Assembly (NCBI RefSeq): GCF_900188325.1
Contig: NZ_FZPD01000001.1
Location: 372,001 to 436,000 of the forward strand
Source of the DNA: Ekhidna lutea
Lineage (GTDB): Bacteria; Bacteroidota; Bacteroidia; Cytophagales; Cyclobacteriaceae
Direction: 5' to 3'
DNA length: 64,000 bases
The translations under genes and the position numbers were made by a program. Of this stretch, positions 43,656 through 52,249 are shown piece by piece (the stretch's first letter is position 1; every line of letters begins with the position of its first letter). The notes under the pieces are model-generated. The model was not told the DNA's origin. It made no database searches and worked only from the letters and a program-made list of their open reading frames with translations.

Positions 43656-44310
43656 TGATATTTCATGGAGAGTCTCTCTTCTGGGTGAACAGGTGATCCT
43701 AATGGAATGTGCACCAGATATCCCGATTGATAAGATTCATGATAGCACTCACCTGATTGAAAAGCTACTTGCCGATGATCTGAATGATATCGTTCCGGCC
43801 TATCATTCGATTGCTATTTTCACTTCACTCTCGATAGTTGATGTTCGTAAAGTTTTGAATGGAAAGAAATCAAAGATTAATCAACCTGGGAAAGGCGATG
43901 ATATCATTGAGTTGCCGATTTGTTATGAAGTAGGCTTTGATCTGGAGCGAGTAGCTGAACATGCCAACTTCCCGATAGAAAAAGTCATTGACATTCATTT
44001 AAGTGGTACGTATCGATCATTGTTCATGGGCTTTACTCCTGGGTTTATTTATGCTGATGGTCTTGCTGATCAAATTGCTTGTCCCAGACTTGACACACCC
44101 AGGAAACTTCTTCCCGCTGGGGCAGTAGGTATTGCTGGTACACAGACAGGCATTTATTCACTTCAGAGTCCTGGAGGTTGGAATATCATCGGTAGAACGC
44201 CTACTAAAATCTTTGACCTAAATCGAAAGCCTCCCATTCTAATTGATGTGGGTACTCAATATCGATTCGTAAGAATTTCACAGAAAGCGTTTGAGACATG
44301 GGGAAGTTGA
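43621..44310 (+). CDS. pxpB: 5-oxoprolinase subunit B (KipI-like)
   Basis: Matches KipI/PxpB: FTPGFIYADGLADQ, LPAGAVGIAGTQTGIYS and SPGGWNIIGRTP. No in-frame ATG precedes the conserved N-terminus (WRVSLLGEQVILMECA), so a non-ATG start is needed: TTG at 43621, or CTG at 43645, which sits nine bases after a strong AAAGGAG. Both lie within the end of pxpA. It overlaps pxpC by 13 bases. Confidence 0.9.
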   Translation: MSVKESGSLQFNDISWRVSLLGEQVILMECAPDIPIDKIHDSTHLIEKLLADDLNDIVPAYHSIAIFTSLSIVDVRKVLNGKKSKINQPGKGDDIIELPICYEVGFDLERVAEHANFPIEKVIDIHLSGTYRSLFMGFTPGFIYADGLADQIACPRLDTPRKLLPAGAVGIAGTQTGIYSLQSPGGWNIIGRTPTKIFDLNRKPPILIDVGTQYRFVRISQKAFETWGS

Positions 44311-45140
44311 AAGTAATAAAAGCAGGTCCTCATTCTTCCATTCAGGATTTGGGACGATTTGGGTATCGAAGGTTTGGTATTCCACAGTCCGGAGCGATGG
44401 ATCCAGCACTTATGAAACTCTCCAACCAGTTAGTAAGCAATCCCAACCATTATCCTACCATTGAGATTGCCTTAGGTGGAATAGCTTTTGAATCACACTC
44501 CGACACTTCTTTAGGTGTAACAGGAGCTACTCTGACTAAAAATGGCGAAATCCAAACGAATGGAAATGCACATGTTAAAGCAGGTGATGTCATTGAAGTT
44601 TCCAAACCAGAAAAGCGTTATGCTTATATTTCAATTGGTGGATTGCTCGATGCTAAACACGATTTTGGTAGCTATTCCACTTATGTTCAGGCAGGTTTTG
44701 GTGGGATGGCAGGGAGGATGCTGCAGAAGGGTGATTTGCTTGAAACAGATAAGACGCATACCCTACTCCAACAAGTGGTAGTCCCTGAGCAATTATTACA
44801 AAAAACGAAATTGATTCACATTTTGAAAGGACCTGAGTGGTATCTTCTCAAAGAACTACCGGAAACAAAAACATTTACGATTGATGCAGCAAGCAACCGA
44901 ATGGGTGTTCGACTTTCTGGTGAAAAACTCAAAATTGATGCACAGGAAATAGCATCGTCTGCAGTGATACCCGGAACAATACAATTACCACCAGATGGCC
45001 ACCCTATTGTGCTGATGAATGACTGTCAAACCACGGGAGGATACCCAAGAATCGGGAAAGTAGTTGATGAAGACCTACCTAAGCTTGCTCAATTAGCACC
45101 TTTGTCAGAGGTAGTTTTTAATTTGAATTTTAGTGAATAA
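44298..45140 (+). CDS. pxpC: 5-oxoprolinase subunit C (KipA-like)
   Basis: Full-length (280 residues) biotin-dependent-carboxyltransferase-like PxpC with DLGRFGYRRFGIPQSGAMD, GAATLTKNGE-type strands and the conserved GYPRIGKVVDEDLPKLAQ. With PxpA and PxpB it forms the prokaryotic 5-oxoprolinase. The overlap with pxpB implies coupled translation. The gene ends the cluster. Confidence 0.92.
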   Translation: MGKLKVIKAGPHSSIQDLGRFGYRRFGIPQSGAMDPALMKLSNQLVSNPNHYPTIEIALGGIAFESHSDTSLGVTGATLTKNGEIQTNGNAHVKAGDVIEVSKPEKRYAYISIGGLLDAKHDFGSYSTYVQAGFGGMAGRMLQKGDLLETDKTHTLLQQVVVPEQLLQKTKLIHILKGPEWYLLKELPETKTFTIDAASNRMGVRLSGEKLKIDAQEIASSAVIPGTIQLPPDGHPIVLMNDCQTTGGYPRIGKVVDEDLPKLAQLAPLSEVVFNLNFSE

Positions 45141-45217
45141 CTGAATAATAGAGAGTTTTGGTATTAATCTTGTTGTAAAAAAGAGCATTAATCTCTTGAT
45201 CCGTTAAATTCGTGATT

Positions 45218-47212
45218 ATGAAAAATCTTCTCACCCTTTTCACTTTAATTTCATTTTTTTCCTATAGTCAAACCCCCTGCGAAGATGGCAAAGCCGGCCA
45301 ATACGACTGCTTTGGGATAGACCTTCAGTCACACATCACAGCTCCAGATCTTGGCGCGGAAGAACATAATGGCCGATGGATCAATGATATATGGGGTTGG
45401 GTTGATCCCGATAATGGCAGGGAATATGCGCTGGTAGGAATGACCAACGGCACCTCATTTGTAGATATTACTGACCCGGTCAACCCGGTTGTCATGGGTG
45501 TTCTCATAGAGCATAACTCTCAAAATACTACGACTAATCAGACCTTACACGATGAGGCTAAATCTGTTTGGCGAGACATTAAGGTATACCAAAACCACGC
45601 CTACATCGTGAGTGAAGATTCGGGTCATGGGTTGCAGGTATTTGACCTAACAGATCTTCGTGATGTGGCTAGTCCGTCTAAAGACCACCAATTCGCTGAA
45701 GCTGGTCATTATGATGGTATTGGTAAAGCGCACAACATTGTGATAAATGAAGAGACAGGATTTGCCTATGCTGTAGGAGCCAATGAAGGGAGCCAATGTT
45801 CTGGTGGTGGTTTGCACATCATCGATCTTTCAGACCCTAAAAACCCGGTTTTTGCCGGCTGCTTTGATGAGGATGGATACACGCATGATGCACAGTGTGT
45901 GATTTACAATGGACCTGATCCTGATTACCAAGGGATGGAGATCTGTTTTAACTCGAATGAGGACGAGGTGACCATTGTCAATGTGAACGATAAAAGCGAC
46001 ATAAGTATAGTATCAAAGGGTGAATATGATGCTCAATACACGCACCAGGGATGGCTAACGGAAGACCATAAATATTTTCTTTCCAATGATGAATTGGATG
46101 AGTACTACCTGAGCAGAAATACCCGAACGTTTATCTGGGATGTGCAGGATCTTGACAACCCTACACTACTGGGATATTATGAGCATGGAACTCAGGCCAT
46201 AGACCACAATTTATATGTGAAAGACAATTATGTGTATGAATCAAACTATGCAAATGGGTTGAGAATACTTGATACCACTGGTATCAGCCAGGGGAGTCTG
46301 CATGAAGAGGCTTTTTTTGACACCTTTGTTTCCAGTGACGTGACCGATTTTATAGGCACATGGAGTAACTATCCATATTTTCCGTCTGGAAATATTGCGG
46401 TAAGTGATATCACTAATGGGTTGTTTGTGCTAAAGCAAAAGTCCTTTTATATAGTTGATCAGCCAACAAATGTTGAGACATGTGTTGGTGCGCACTTAGA
46501 TATTCCAATCAATGTTGTTGGAACTAATTTGGAATTTCAGTGGCAGGTAGATGATGGATCTGGATTTAAAAACATTGATGATTTTGAACGATATAAGAAT
46601 ACTCAAACCACTATGATGCACGCCCATACACTGGAGCAATCGCAGAGCGGAAATCAATATCGATGCATTATTTCGAATGGAGAATCCGAGCTAACTTCTG
46701 ATGTGATGACATTGCATGTGCTTGACACCCCGAAGGCTGATTTTACTTATGAGCTAGATGATATATCAGGCGAAATTATATTCACCAATAGCTCGCTTCA
46801 TGCTACTGATTTTGAATGGGCATTTGGCGATGGAGGTCATTCGTTTTTAGAAACTCCGATGCACCAATACCAGGAAGAAGGAATGTATGAGGTAATCCTA
46901 ATTGCAACAAATGGGTGCACAAGCGATACCTTGACTCAATCCATAGAGCTGGTGATTCTATCTGCATCAGATGAATTATCAGACTACAATATTTATCCTA
47001 CTGTAGTGGATGAAGTTCTCACGATTGAAAGCAATAGCAAGTCAGGATTCACATACGGTATATTCTCTCTTCAGGGCAACCAACTTATGAAAAAGCAAGT
47101 ATATGGAAGCTCTGAAAAAGTAAATTTATCTAAACTGGTTGAGGGACTTTATATTCTAAACATCCAGTCAGGCAACAGGATCATTTCGCGGAAGATAGTG
47201 GTGGAGCGATAG
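45218..47212 (+). CDS. T9SS-secreted choice-of-anchor B protein with LVIVD repeats
   Basis: The ATG at 45218 (signal peptide MKNLLTLFTLISFFSYSQ) is preferred to an upstream GTG. Residues 25-400 form a choice-of-anchor B/LVIVD beta-propeller-like region (FVDITDPVNPVVMG; LHIIDLSDPKNPVFAG). Then come an Ig-like domain, a PKD domain (WAFGDGGHSFLETPMHQY) and a type A T9SS sorting domain at the C-terminus (NIYPTVVDEVLTI to RKIVVER). It is expected to be exported and attached at the cell surface; ligand or activity unknown. Confidence 0.9.
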   Translation: MKNLLTLFTLISFFSYSQTPCEDGKAGQYDCFGIDLQSHITAPDLGAEEHNGRWINDIWGWVDPDNGREYALVGMTNGTSFVDITDPVNPVVMGVLIEHNSQNTTTNQTLHDEAKSVWRDIKVYQNHAYIVSEDSGHGLQVFDLTDLRDVASPSKDHQFAEAGHYDGIGKAHNIVINEETGFAYAVGANEGSQCSGGGLHIIDLSDPKNPVFAGCFDEDGYTHDAQCVIYNGPDPDYQGMEICFNSNEDEVTIVNVNDKSDISIVSKGEYDAQYTHQGWLTEDHKYFLSNDELDEYYLSRNTRTFIWDVQDLDNPTLLGYYEHGTQAIDHNLYVKDNYVYESNYANGLRILDTTGISQGSLHEEAFFDTFVSSDVTDFIGTWSNYPYFPSGNIAVSDITNGLFVLKQKSFYIVDQPTNVETCVGAHLDIPINVVGTNLEFQWQVDDGSGFKNIDDFERYKNTQTTMMHAHTLEQSQSGNQYRCIISNGESELTSDVMTLHVLDTPKADFTYELDDISGEIIFTNSSLHATDFEWAFGDGGHSFLETPMHQYQEEGMYEVILIATNGCTSDTLTQSIELVILSASDELSDYNIYPTVVDEVLTIESNSKSGFTYGIFSLQGNQLMKKQVYGSSEKVNLSKLVEGLYILNIQSGNRIISRKIVVER

Positions 47213-47213
47213 G

Positions 47214-47588
47214 CTATTCCTCTCCGTCAGAGATTAAATATTCCAGAGCCTGCTCTTTTGTATCAAAAGGGACAACACCTTTCGATTTGCTGATAGCATT
47301 ATATCCTTTCAATAGGACTTTTTTCATACCTGTAACACCAATGGCAGCACTGGTGGTTGTTTTCTCAGCGTATACCCTGAGCCGAGCTGCTTTAGAAGCG
47401 GCCATAAATTCACGACTACCAAGTGCTTCATTTAAATCCATAAAAACACGGATGTGATCTTCAGGCTGTGAAAGGATATAATCAGCCAGTCGCTTTGCAG
47501 ACTCAATCATCAATTCTTTGGATTGAAAATCCTCGTAGCTCACCGTAATAATTTTCTTGCCTTTATATGTGGTTTGATCAATAGGCAT
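47214..47588 (-). CDS. STAS/SpoIIAA-like small protein
   Basis: A 124-residue soluble protein starting MPIDQTTYKGKKI (ATG 47588; the TTG five codons upstream is rejected). The alternating strand-helix pattern (RVFMDLNEALGSREFM, AAIGVTGMKKVLLKGY, FDTKEQALEYL) resembles SpoIIAA-like STAS domains common in Bacteroidota. Probably a regulatory or binding protein; no catalytic residues are evident. Confidence 0.65.
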   Translation of the reverse strand: MPIDQTTYKGKKIITVSYEDFQSKELMIESAKRLADYILSQPEDHIRVFMDLNEALGSREFMAASKAARLRVYAEKTTTSAAIGVTGMKKVLLKGYNAISKSKGVVPFDTKEQALEYLISDGEE

Positions 47589-47663
47589 GAATAAAAGATA
47601 CAATAAAAAGAGGAATTTCTTATGTGTTAGGGGGTTTAATCCCTAAGAGTTTGTTGTCGGGAA

Positions 47664-48560
47664 CTAACTAAAAACAATCTTATTTACCCTCTCTGCTAAT
47701 CTGTGGGCTGCTTTCTCATTTTTTCTAAACCACATCTCAGGCTCTACAAGCTCAAGTTCAGATACTGCTGGGTTGCCGTTATTATCATTCACGATATCTA
47801 CCCTGGCGTAGAGAGGAAGTGTATCGCATGCTCCCACAGCCGCTTTTGCCAGATCTATTTCTGCTTTTGTGGGTTTGTAATTTTTCACGGTACCACCGAA
47901 ATCATCTTGTACTCGGAAATCTCCCGGCTTAGCAGCCTTGAGAACGGCATGAGTGTATTCATCTCCGATGAGCATGAGGGAAAGTTCTCCCCTCTTCAAT
48001 ACATCCTCCTGGAAAGGCTGTATCATCATGGACTCATCTTTGATCAGATAGGCATACCGATCCTCTAAATTGCTGATCGTATCGGGCGAGAGTTTAAAGG
48101 TGTCTTTAGCAGCTGCTGAGATAGCTGGCTTGAGGATAATATCCTGCCACCCGGTCTCTTCATACACTTCTTGAAGTGATCGCTTATCTCCCGGCTCCAC
48201 GAAATAGGTCTCCACAACATTCACACCTTTGTCCTTCAGTTCGGTGAGGTAGTGCTTGTCCAGATTCCATATTACTGTGTCGTAATCATTGATCAGTTTT
48301 GTTTTTAGAGAGACTTCCATCAGCCAGTCGCTAAAAGCGTCAAATCGCTCTGCATAGTCCCAGGTGGTCCGAAACAATGCCACTTTAGTTTGAGTCCAGT
48401 CGAACGTTTTGTCTGACCATGCAACCTTTTTTGTTTTGAGTTTCAGCTTTTCCAAAGCATCCATCACCAGCTGATCCTCGGTAATTACATTATTAACGTA
48501 TTCGTTTCTTTTTTTTGGGTTGACGTACCGCTCGTCGGTAAGGATAACAACATCAAGCAT
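47664..48560 (-). CDS. ATP-grasp domain protein (RimK/glutathione-synthetase-like)
   Basis: Weak N-terminal segment, then an ATP-grasp core: DIILKPAISAAAKDT (ATP-binding lysine strand), MMIQPFQEDVLKRGELSL, and ARVDIVNDNNGNPAVSELELVEPEMWF with the Mg-binding acidic residues. These enzymes ligate a carboxylate to an amine or thiol using ATP; the substrate is unknown. The ATG at 48560 is chosen over an upstream TTG; it overlaps the RmlD-like stop by eight bases. Confidence 0.83.
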   Translation of the reverse strand: MLDVVILTDERYVNPKKRNEYVNNVITEDQLVMDALEKLKLKTKKVAWSDKTFDWTQTKVALFRTTWDYAERFDAFSDWLMEVSLKTKLINDYDTVIWNLDKHYLTELKDKGVNVVETYFVEPGDKRSLQEVYEETGWQDIILKPAISAAAKDTFKLSPDTISNLEDRYAYLIKDESMMIQPFQEDVLKRGELSLMLIGDEYTHAVLKAAKPGDFRVQDDFGGTVKNYKPTKAEIDLAKAAVGACDTLPLYARVDIVNDNNGNPAVSELELVEPEMWFRKNEKAAHRLAERVNKIVFS

Positions 48561-49455
48561 GGGCAAGCTGAGATTTTAAGATGGCTAATCCTTCTGTAAA
48601 AGTAACAGGCTCATACCCTAATTCCTTCCTTGCCTTATCTAAAATAAATCCGGTCTTCGGAGGTCGTTTCGCGGGTTGAGTGAAAATGGAAGCGTCCACT
48701 TTCTCAATCAATGACTTGTCCAGATTAAAAAATTCAGCTGTAGCAACAGCCATGTCATAAGGGGTAAGTAAATCCTTTCCTGAGATATGGAAGACTCCTT
48801 CTGCCTTATTTTTAGCAATTAATGCACATCCTTTTGCCAAATCTTCTGCGAGGGTTGGAGTGCGCCATTGGTCATTCACCACTTTAATCAGTTTTTTCTG
48901 CTCAAGGCTTTCTTTCACCCAAAGAATTATATTAGAACGGCTCATGTCATGGACAATACCGTAGACCAGCATCGTTCGCGCTATTGCATGCCTAATTCCA
49001 CTAGCCTTTAGCAGCTTCTCAGATTCCAGTTTACTCTCAGCGTACTTACTAAGTGGGTTGGGCAAATCTTCTTCAATGTATGGACCATCTTCTCCATCGA
49101 AGATGAAGTCAGTAGAAAGGTGAATCAGAAAACTATCTGTTTTTTCACACGCCTCAATGAGGTGGTTCACTGCATCTACATTCAGCTTCCAGCAGTCATC
49201 CGGGTTTAACTCACATTGATCTACATGAGTCATCGCAGCTGTATTGATCACCACATCAGGTGTATGCTTTTTGATCACTTGCATTACTTCTTCTTGCGAA
49301 GTAATGTCCATTTGTTCATAGGAATATGTACCAGCAAGATTTCGGTTTTCGCCCCTACCGGTGGCAATGACCTCAACATCCTGATCTTCCTCATAAAGCT
49401 GCACCAGCTTTTGGCCCAGTAAACCATTTGCACCGGTGATTAAGACTTTAGTCAT
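48553..49455 (-). CDS. RmlD-like SDR sugar-nucleotide reductase
   Basis: Rossmann NAD(P)-binding motif TGANGLLGQK at residues 7-16, INTAAMTHVDQCE, and the catalytic YxxxK as KYAESKLESE after NPLS. The length and order match dTDP-4-dehydrorhamnose reductase (RmlD) homologues, but no other rhamnose-pathway genes are nearby, so the substrate is uncertain. It overlaps the cyclophilin gene upstream by four bases. Confidence 0.87.
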   Translation of the reverse strand: MTKVLITGANGLLGQKLVQLYEEDQDVEVIATGRGENRNLAGTYSYEQMDITSQEEVMQVIKKHTPDVVINTAAMTHVDQCELNPDDCWKLNVDAVNHLIEACEKTDSFLIHLSTDFIFDGEDGPYIEEDLPNPLSKYAESKLESEKLLKASGIRHAIARTMLVYGIVHDMSRSNIILWVKESLEQKKLIKVVNDQWRTPTLAEDLAKGCALIAKNKAEGVFHISGKDLLTPYDMAVATAEFFNLDKSLIEKVDASIFTQPAKRPPKTGFILDKARKELGYEPVTFTEGLAILKSQLAHA

Positions 49456-50300
49456 TCTTCTGAGTACGTATAACCAAACTTCTCAGTTACTTCTTTTTTC
49501 TTCATCTCAATCACCTCCATTGTAAGATAGACATCTTCAAGAGGAAGAGACTTTTCACCACTTGCTGGATTCCTTTTTGTTTCTATCGCAGCAAGTTTAT
49601 CAATGACGTCAAGTCCATCAACAACTTTACCAAACACAGTGTATTCTCCGTCTAGAGGTGGGTAGCCTCCTATGCCATGATATGCATCAGCGTATTGTGA
49701 GGGATCTACACTTAAATCAATATTGTATTTTTCTTCTACCAACTCCTTATTGGCTAATGACAAGGCTGTCATGCCGGCATTATCTCTTTTTTGCGCCAGG
49801 TCTTGAAATTGTTTAAGAAGATCACTGTAAGCAGTGTCTTGTAGTAAGGCACTCATTCGTTGATTTAGTTGCCGAACATCTGTGGTCATAAATTCCCATG
49901 ACATACCATCTATGATATAGAATTGGGAAGCAGAAGATTTCTTTTCCGGATTTGAAGCGTCACCCTGGCGAGCAGCAGCTAATGATCCCTTGGTGTGATA
50001 TATACCATCTACTATTTCAGCAGGAATGCGGTCTTCTTCTTTTTCTCGAATGTTTTCCTTTTCAGCCACATTGCCACCCTGGATCATAAAGTCTTCCACA
50101 ATTCTGTGGAAAGTTGTGCTATCGTAACGACCTGAATTGGCTAGCTCCAAAAAATTCTTCTTATGAAGCGGAGTTTCATCATAGAGAACTACCGTCATGT
50201 CACCGTACTTCGTTTTGATTTTTACGAGGTAGTCTTTGTTTTTATCACCGCATCCGGCAAACAGCGCAAGGATTAATAAGCTGATTAGTATTTTTTTCAT
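49452..50300 (-). CDS. Cyclophilin-type peptidylprolyl isomerase lipoprotein
   Basis: Lipoprotein signal (MKKILISLLILALFAGC, ATG 50300). A cyclophilin domain carries KTKYGDMTVVLYDETPLH, FHRIVEDFMIQGG and, after a long insertion of about 100 residues, VFGKVVDGLDVIDKLA. The insertion between the FMIQGG strand and the later strands is larger than in cytosolic cyclophilins. It should assist folding in the periplasm. It shares an operon-like arrangement with the RmlD-like gene downstream. Confidence 0.9.
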   Translation of the reverse strand: MKKILISLLILALFAGCGDKNKDYLVKIKTKYGDMTVVLYDETPLHKKNFLELANSGRYDSTTFHRIVEDFMIQGGNVAEKENIREKEEDRIPAEIVDGIYHTKGSLAAARQGDASNPEKKSSASQFYIIDGMSWEFMTTDVRQLNQRMSALLQDTAYSDLLKQFQDLAQKRDNAGMTALSLANKELVEEKYNIDLSVDPSQYADAYHGIGGYPPLDGEYTVFGKVVDGLDVIDKLAAIETKRNPASGEKSLPLEDVYLTMEVIEMKKKEVTEKFGYTYSEE

Positions 50301-50376
50301 GTTGCTTCGTTTTTCCTGAGTCGCAAAAGTATCAAAGGTCACTCAGACTATAAGCAATCATGGATACGAACACAAA

Positions 50377-50820
50377 TTACCAGAACTCATGAATCCGATG
50401 AATCTTGCCCTCTTTAAATTCAAACAACGTCATTTGAGGTTCACCTTCAGCAAGTTTACCATCCTGGTATTTTATAAATTTCTTCTCAGCAGAAACTGCA
50501 TTTAATCCAATGATTCGATTAGTGATTTTGATATCCGCAATGCTGCCGTTATACCTTCCATTTTTTTGATTATTAATGTAGCCATCGTATAGTGTTTGCT
50601 TCGAATAGGTACCACCATACTTAGGGTGGTTGTAGGTAAAGTCTTCTGAGAAAAGGTTGAACAAAGAATCTATCTCAGCTTTAGTAGATCCTCTTTGAAA
50701 GATTTTCACATTGAGTCGATAATATTCATCAACGATCACAGCAAGAGAATCTTGATGGGACATTTGAGAGTATCCGCTAGATACTATTAAACAAAAAAGT
50801 AGAACAAGTAAGTGTTTCAT
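50377..50820 (-). CDS. Exported NTF2/SnoaL-like protein
   Basis: The ATG at 50820 opens a signal peptide (MKHLLVLLFCLIVSSGYS); earlier in-frame starts do not improve it. The mature part is a 120-residue NTF2-like domain (helix, then FNLFSEDFTYNHPKYGGTY and beta strands ending GKIHRIHEFW), as in DUF4440/SnoaL proteins. It may bind a small ligand or be enzymatic; the function is unknown. Confidence 0.75.
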   Translation of the reverse strand: MKHLLVLLFCLIVSSGYSQMSHQDSLAVIVDEYYRLNVKIFQRGSTKAEIDSLFNLFSEDFTYNHPKYGGTYSKQTLYDGYINNQKNGRYNGSIADIKITNRIIGLNAVSAEKKFIKYQDGKLAEGEPQMTLFEFKEGKIHRIHEFW

Positions 50821-50896
50821 TTTGAGCATTTGGTTTATCTCAAAAATGATCAACACCTTGGATGATCAAAAAAATTTGGAAGCTGTTAACAACTCA

Positions 50897-51823
50897 TTAA
50901 CTCATCGCAGACTTAATGTCCTCCAGCACCTTTTTCCCTCCGCTTTGAAGGATTTCATCAGCCAGTGAGGTACCAAGCTCCTCAGGGTCGGAACCATACA
51001 TTGTTCGTTGAATCAGCTCTTTTCCATCCAAGCTGGCAATGCCACCTTTCAATATGATTTGGCCATCAGACTCCATTTCAGCATGACCAAAGACAGGGAT
51101 GCTGCAGCCGCCATCCATTCGCCTTAAGAAGGCGCGCTCTGCCAGCAACACCTTTTCCGTGAGCGGATGATTTGTTGCCATTTTTATACGGGATGCAGTT
51201 TCAACTGGAAGATTTTCATGAATCTCGATTGCGACCGATCCTTGACCAACAGGAGGTATGAATCGCTCGGTATCAAACCAATACTTCACCAGATCATCAT
51301 AGTTCATTCTTCGTACTCCGGCGTATGCCAATACTAGTCCATCCATAATTCCGGATTTCATTTTTTCCAACCTGGTTTGCAGATTGCCGCGAACATCCAC
51401 AGTGGTGATATGCGGGTAGTAATGCTTGAGCATGGCTATCCGGCGTGTGCTGGAAGTTCCCAAAATAAGTTTAGGATCATTCAGATCAATTTCTTTGTCA
51501 GAGACAATTACATCATCCGGTGACTCACGTTCACAAAAGGAAAGGACCTTGAATCCATCAGGGAGTTTGGATTGCAAATCCTTAGCGCTGTGCACAGCGA
51601 CATCTATTTGACCTCTTCGTAGCATGGACTCCAACTCTTCAGTAAAAACCCCTTTGCTTCCAATTTTTGAAAGTGCCACATGCTGAATTTTATCTCCCTT
51701 AGTTTCGATGGGCACAAGCTGAGGCTGAAACCCTGCAGCATCCAACATGTCTGCCACATAATTGGCTTGCCACATGGCGAGTTTGCTCTTTCTGGTTCCG
51801 ATTTTAATTACCCTACGCTCCAT
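50897..51823 (-). CDS. hemC: Hydroxymethylbilane synthase (porphobilinogen deaminase)
   Basis: Polymerises four porphobilinogen units in heme synthesis. Starts with IKIGTRKSKLAMWQAN; also present are FTEELESMLRRGQIDVAVHS, LGTSSTRRIAMLKHYYP, VGQGSVAIEI and GGCSIPVFGHAE, whose Cys carries the dipyrromethane cofactor. At 308 residues it has standard length. Its start touches the stop of the retropepsin-like gene upstream. Confidence 0.95.
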   Translation of the reverse strand: MERRVIKIGTRKSKLAMWQANYVADMLDAAGFQPQLVPIETKGDKIQHVALSKIGSKGVFTEELESMLRRGQIDVAVHSAKDLQSKLPDGFKVLSFCERESPDDVIVSDKEIDLNDPKLILGTSSTRRIAMLKHYYPHITTVDVRGNLQTRLEKMKSGIMDGLVLAYAGVRRMNYDDLVKYWFDTERFIPPVGQGSVAIEIHENLPVETASRIKMATNHPLTEKVLLAERAFLRRMDGGCSIPVFGHAEMESDGQIILKGGIASLDGKELIQRTMYGSDPEELGTSLADEILQSGGKKVLEDIKSAMS

Positions 51824-52249
51824 TCATTTCTTTTTTTGATCGTATGAAAGATTCTTTTGAGAGACATCCACGATGAATTTATTAGTTAGAATTTTACGTC
51901 CAATCAATAAAGGATTTTTCATTTCGCTTCGGTCTGTCAAAGAGATGGATGCCTTAAAATTTTTACCGAATATCCTCATCCTTGTTTTGATCACATATCT
52001 CTTCTGTGCTTTACCATTGGAACTTTTCACAACCTTTTGCAGCCAATCTTTCGTCGCATATTCTTTGTAACCAGTATCGGTATGAAGTGTGAAATATAGC
52101 ACCCCTTCTTCTTCGTGTACCTTTTTGCAATGCAGAGAAGATCGATATGCTCCCGTGTCGATTTTAGCATGGATGTTTTCCACTCCTAAATCCGGAAGGT
52201 CAATGACATCCAGCCGGCCAATCACATACTTTTGCTTTTCTTTAGCCAT
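51824..52249 (-). CDS. Retropepsin-like putative zinc/aspartic protease (DUF785)
   Basis: A 141-residue protein with the DUF785 pattern: GRLDVIDLPDLG near the start, the aspartic-protease-like IHAKIDTGAYRSSLH (active Asp in DTGA), RRF-type strand region and NPLLIGRKIL. Despite the family name (ATP-dependent zinc protease), the motif is retropepsin-like. Often found near RimK ATP-grasp genes; one ATP-grasp gene lies about 3 kb away. It overlaps holB by eight bases. Confidence 0.85.
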   Translation of the reverse strand: MAKEKQKYVIGRLDVIDLPDLGVENIHAKIDTGAYRSSLHCKKVHEEEGVLYFTLHTDTGYKEYATKDWLQKVVKSSNGKAQKRYVIKTRMRIFGKNFKASISLTDRSEMKNPLLIGRKILTNKFIVDVSQKNLSYDQKKK

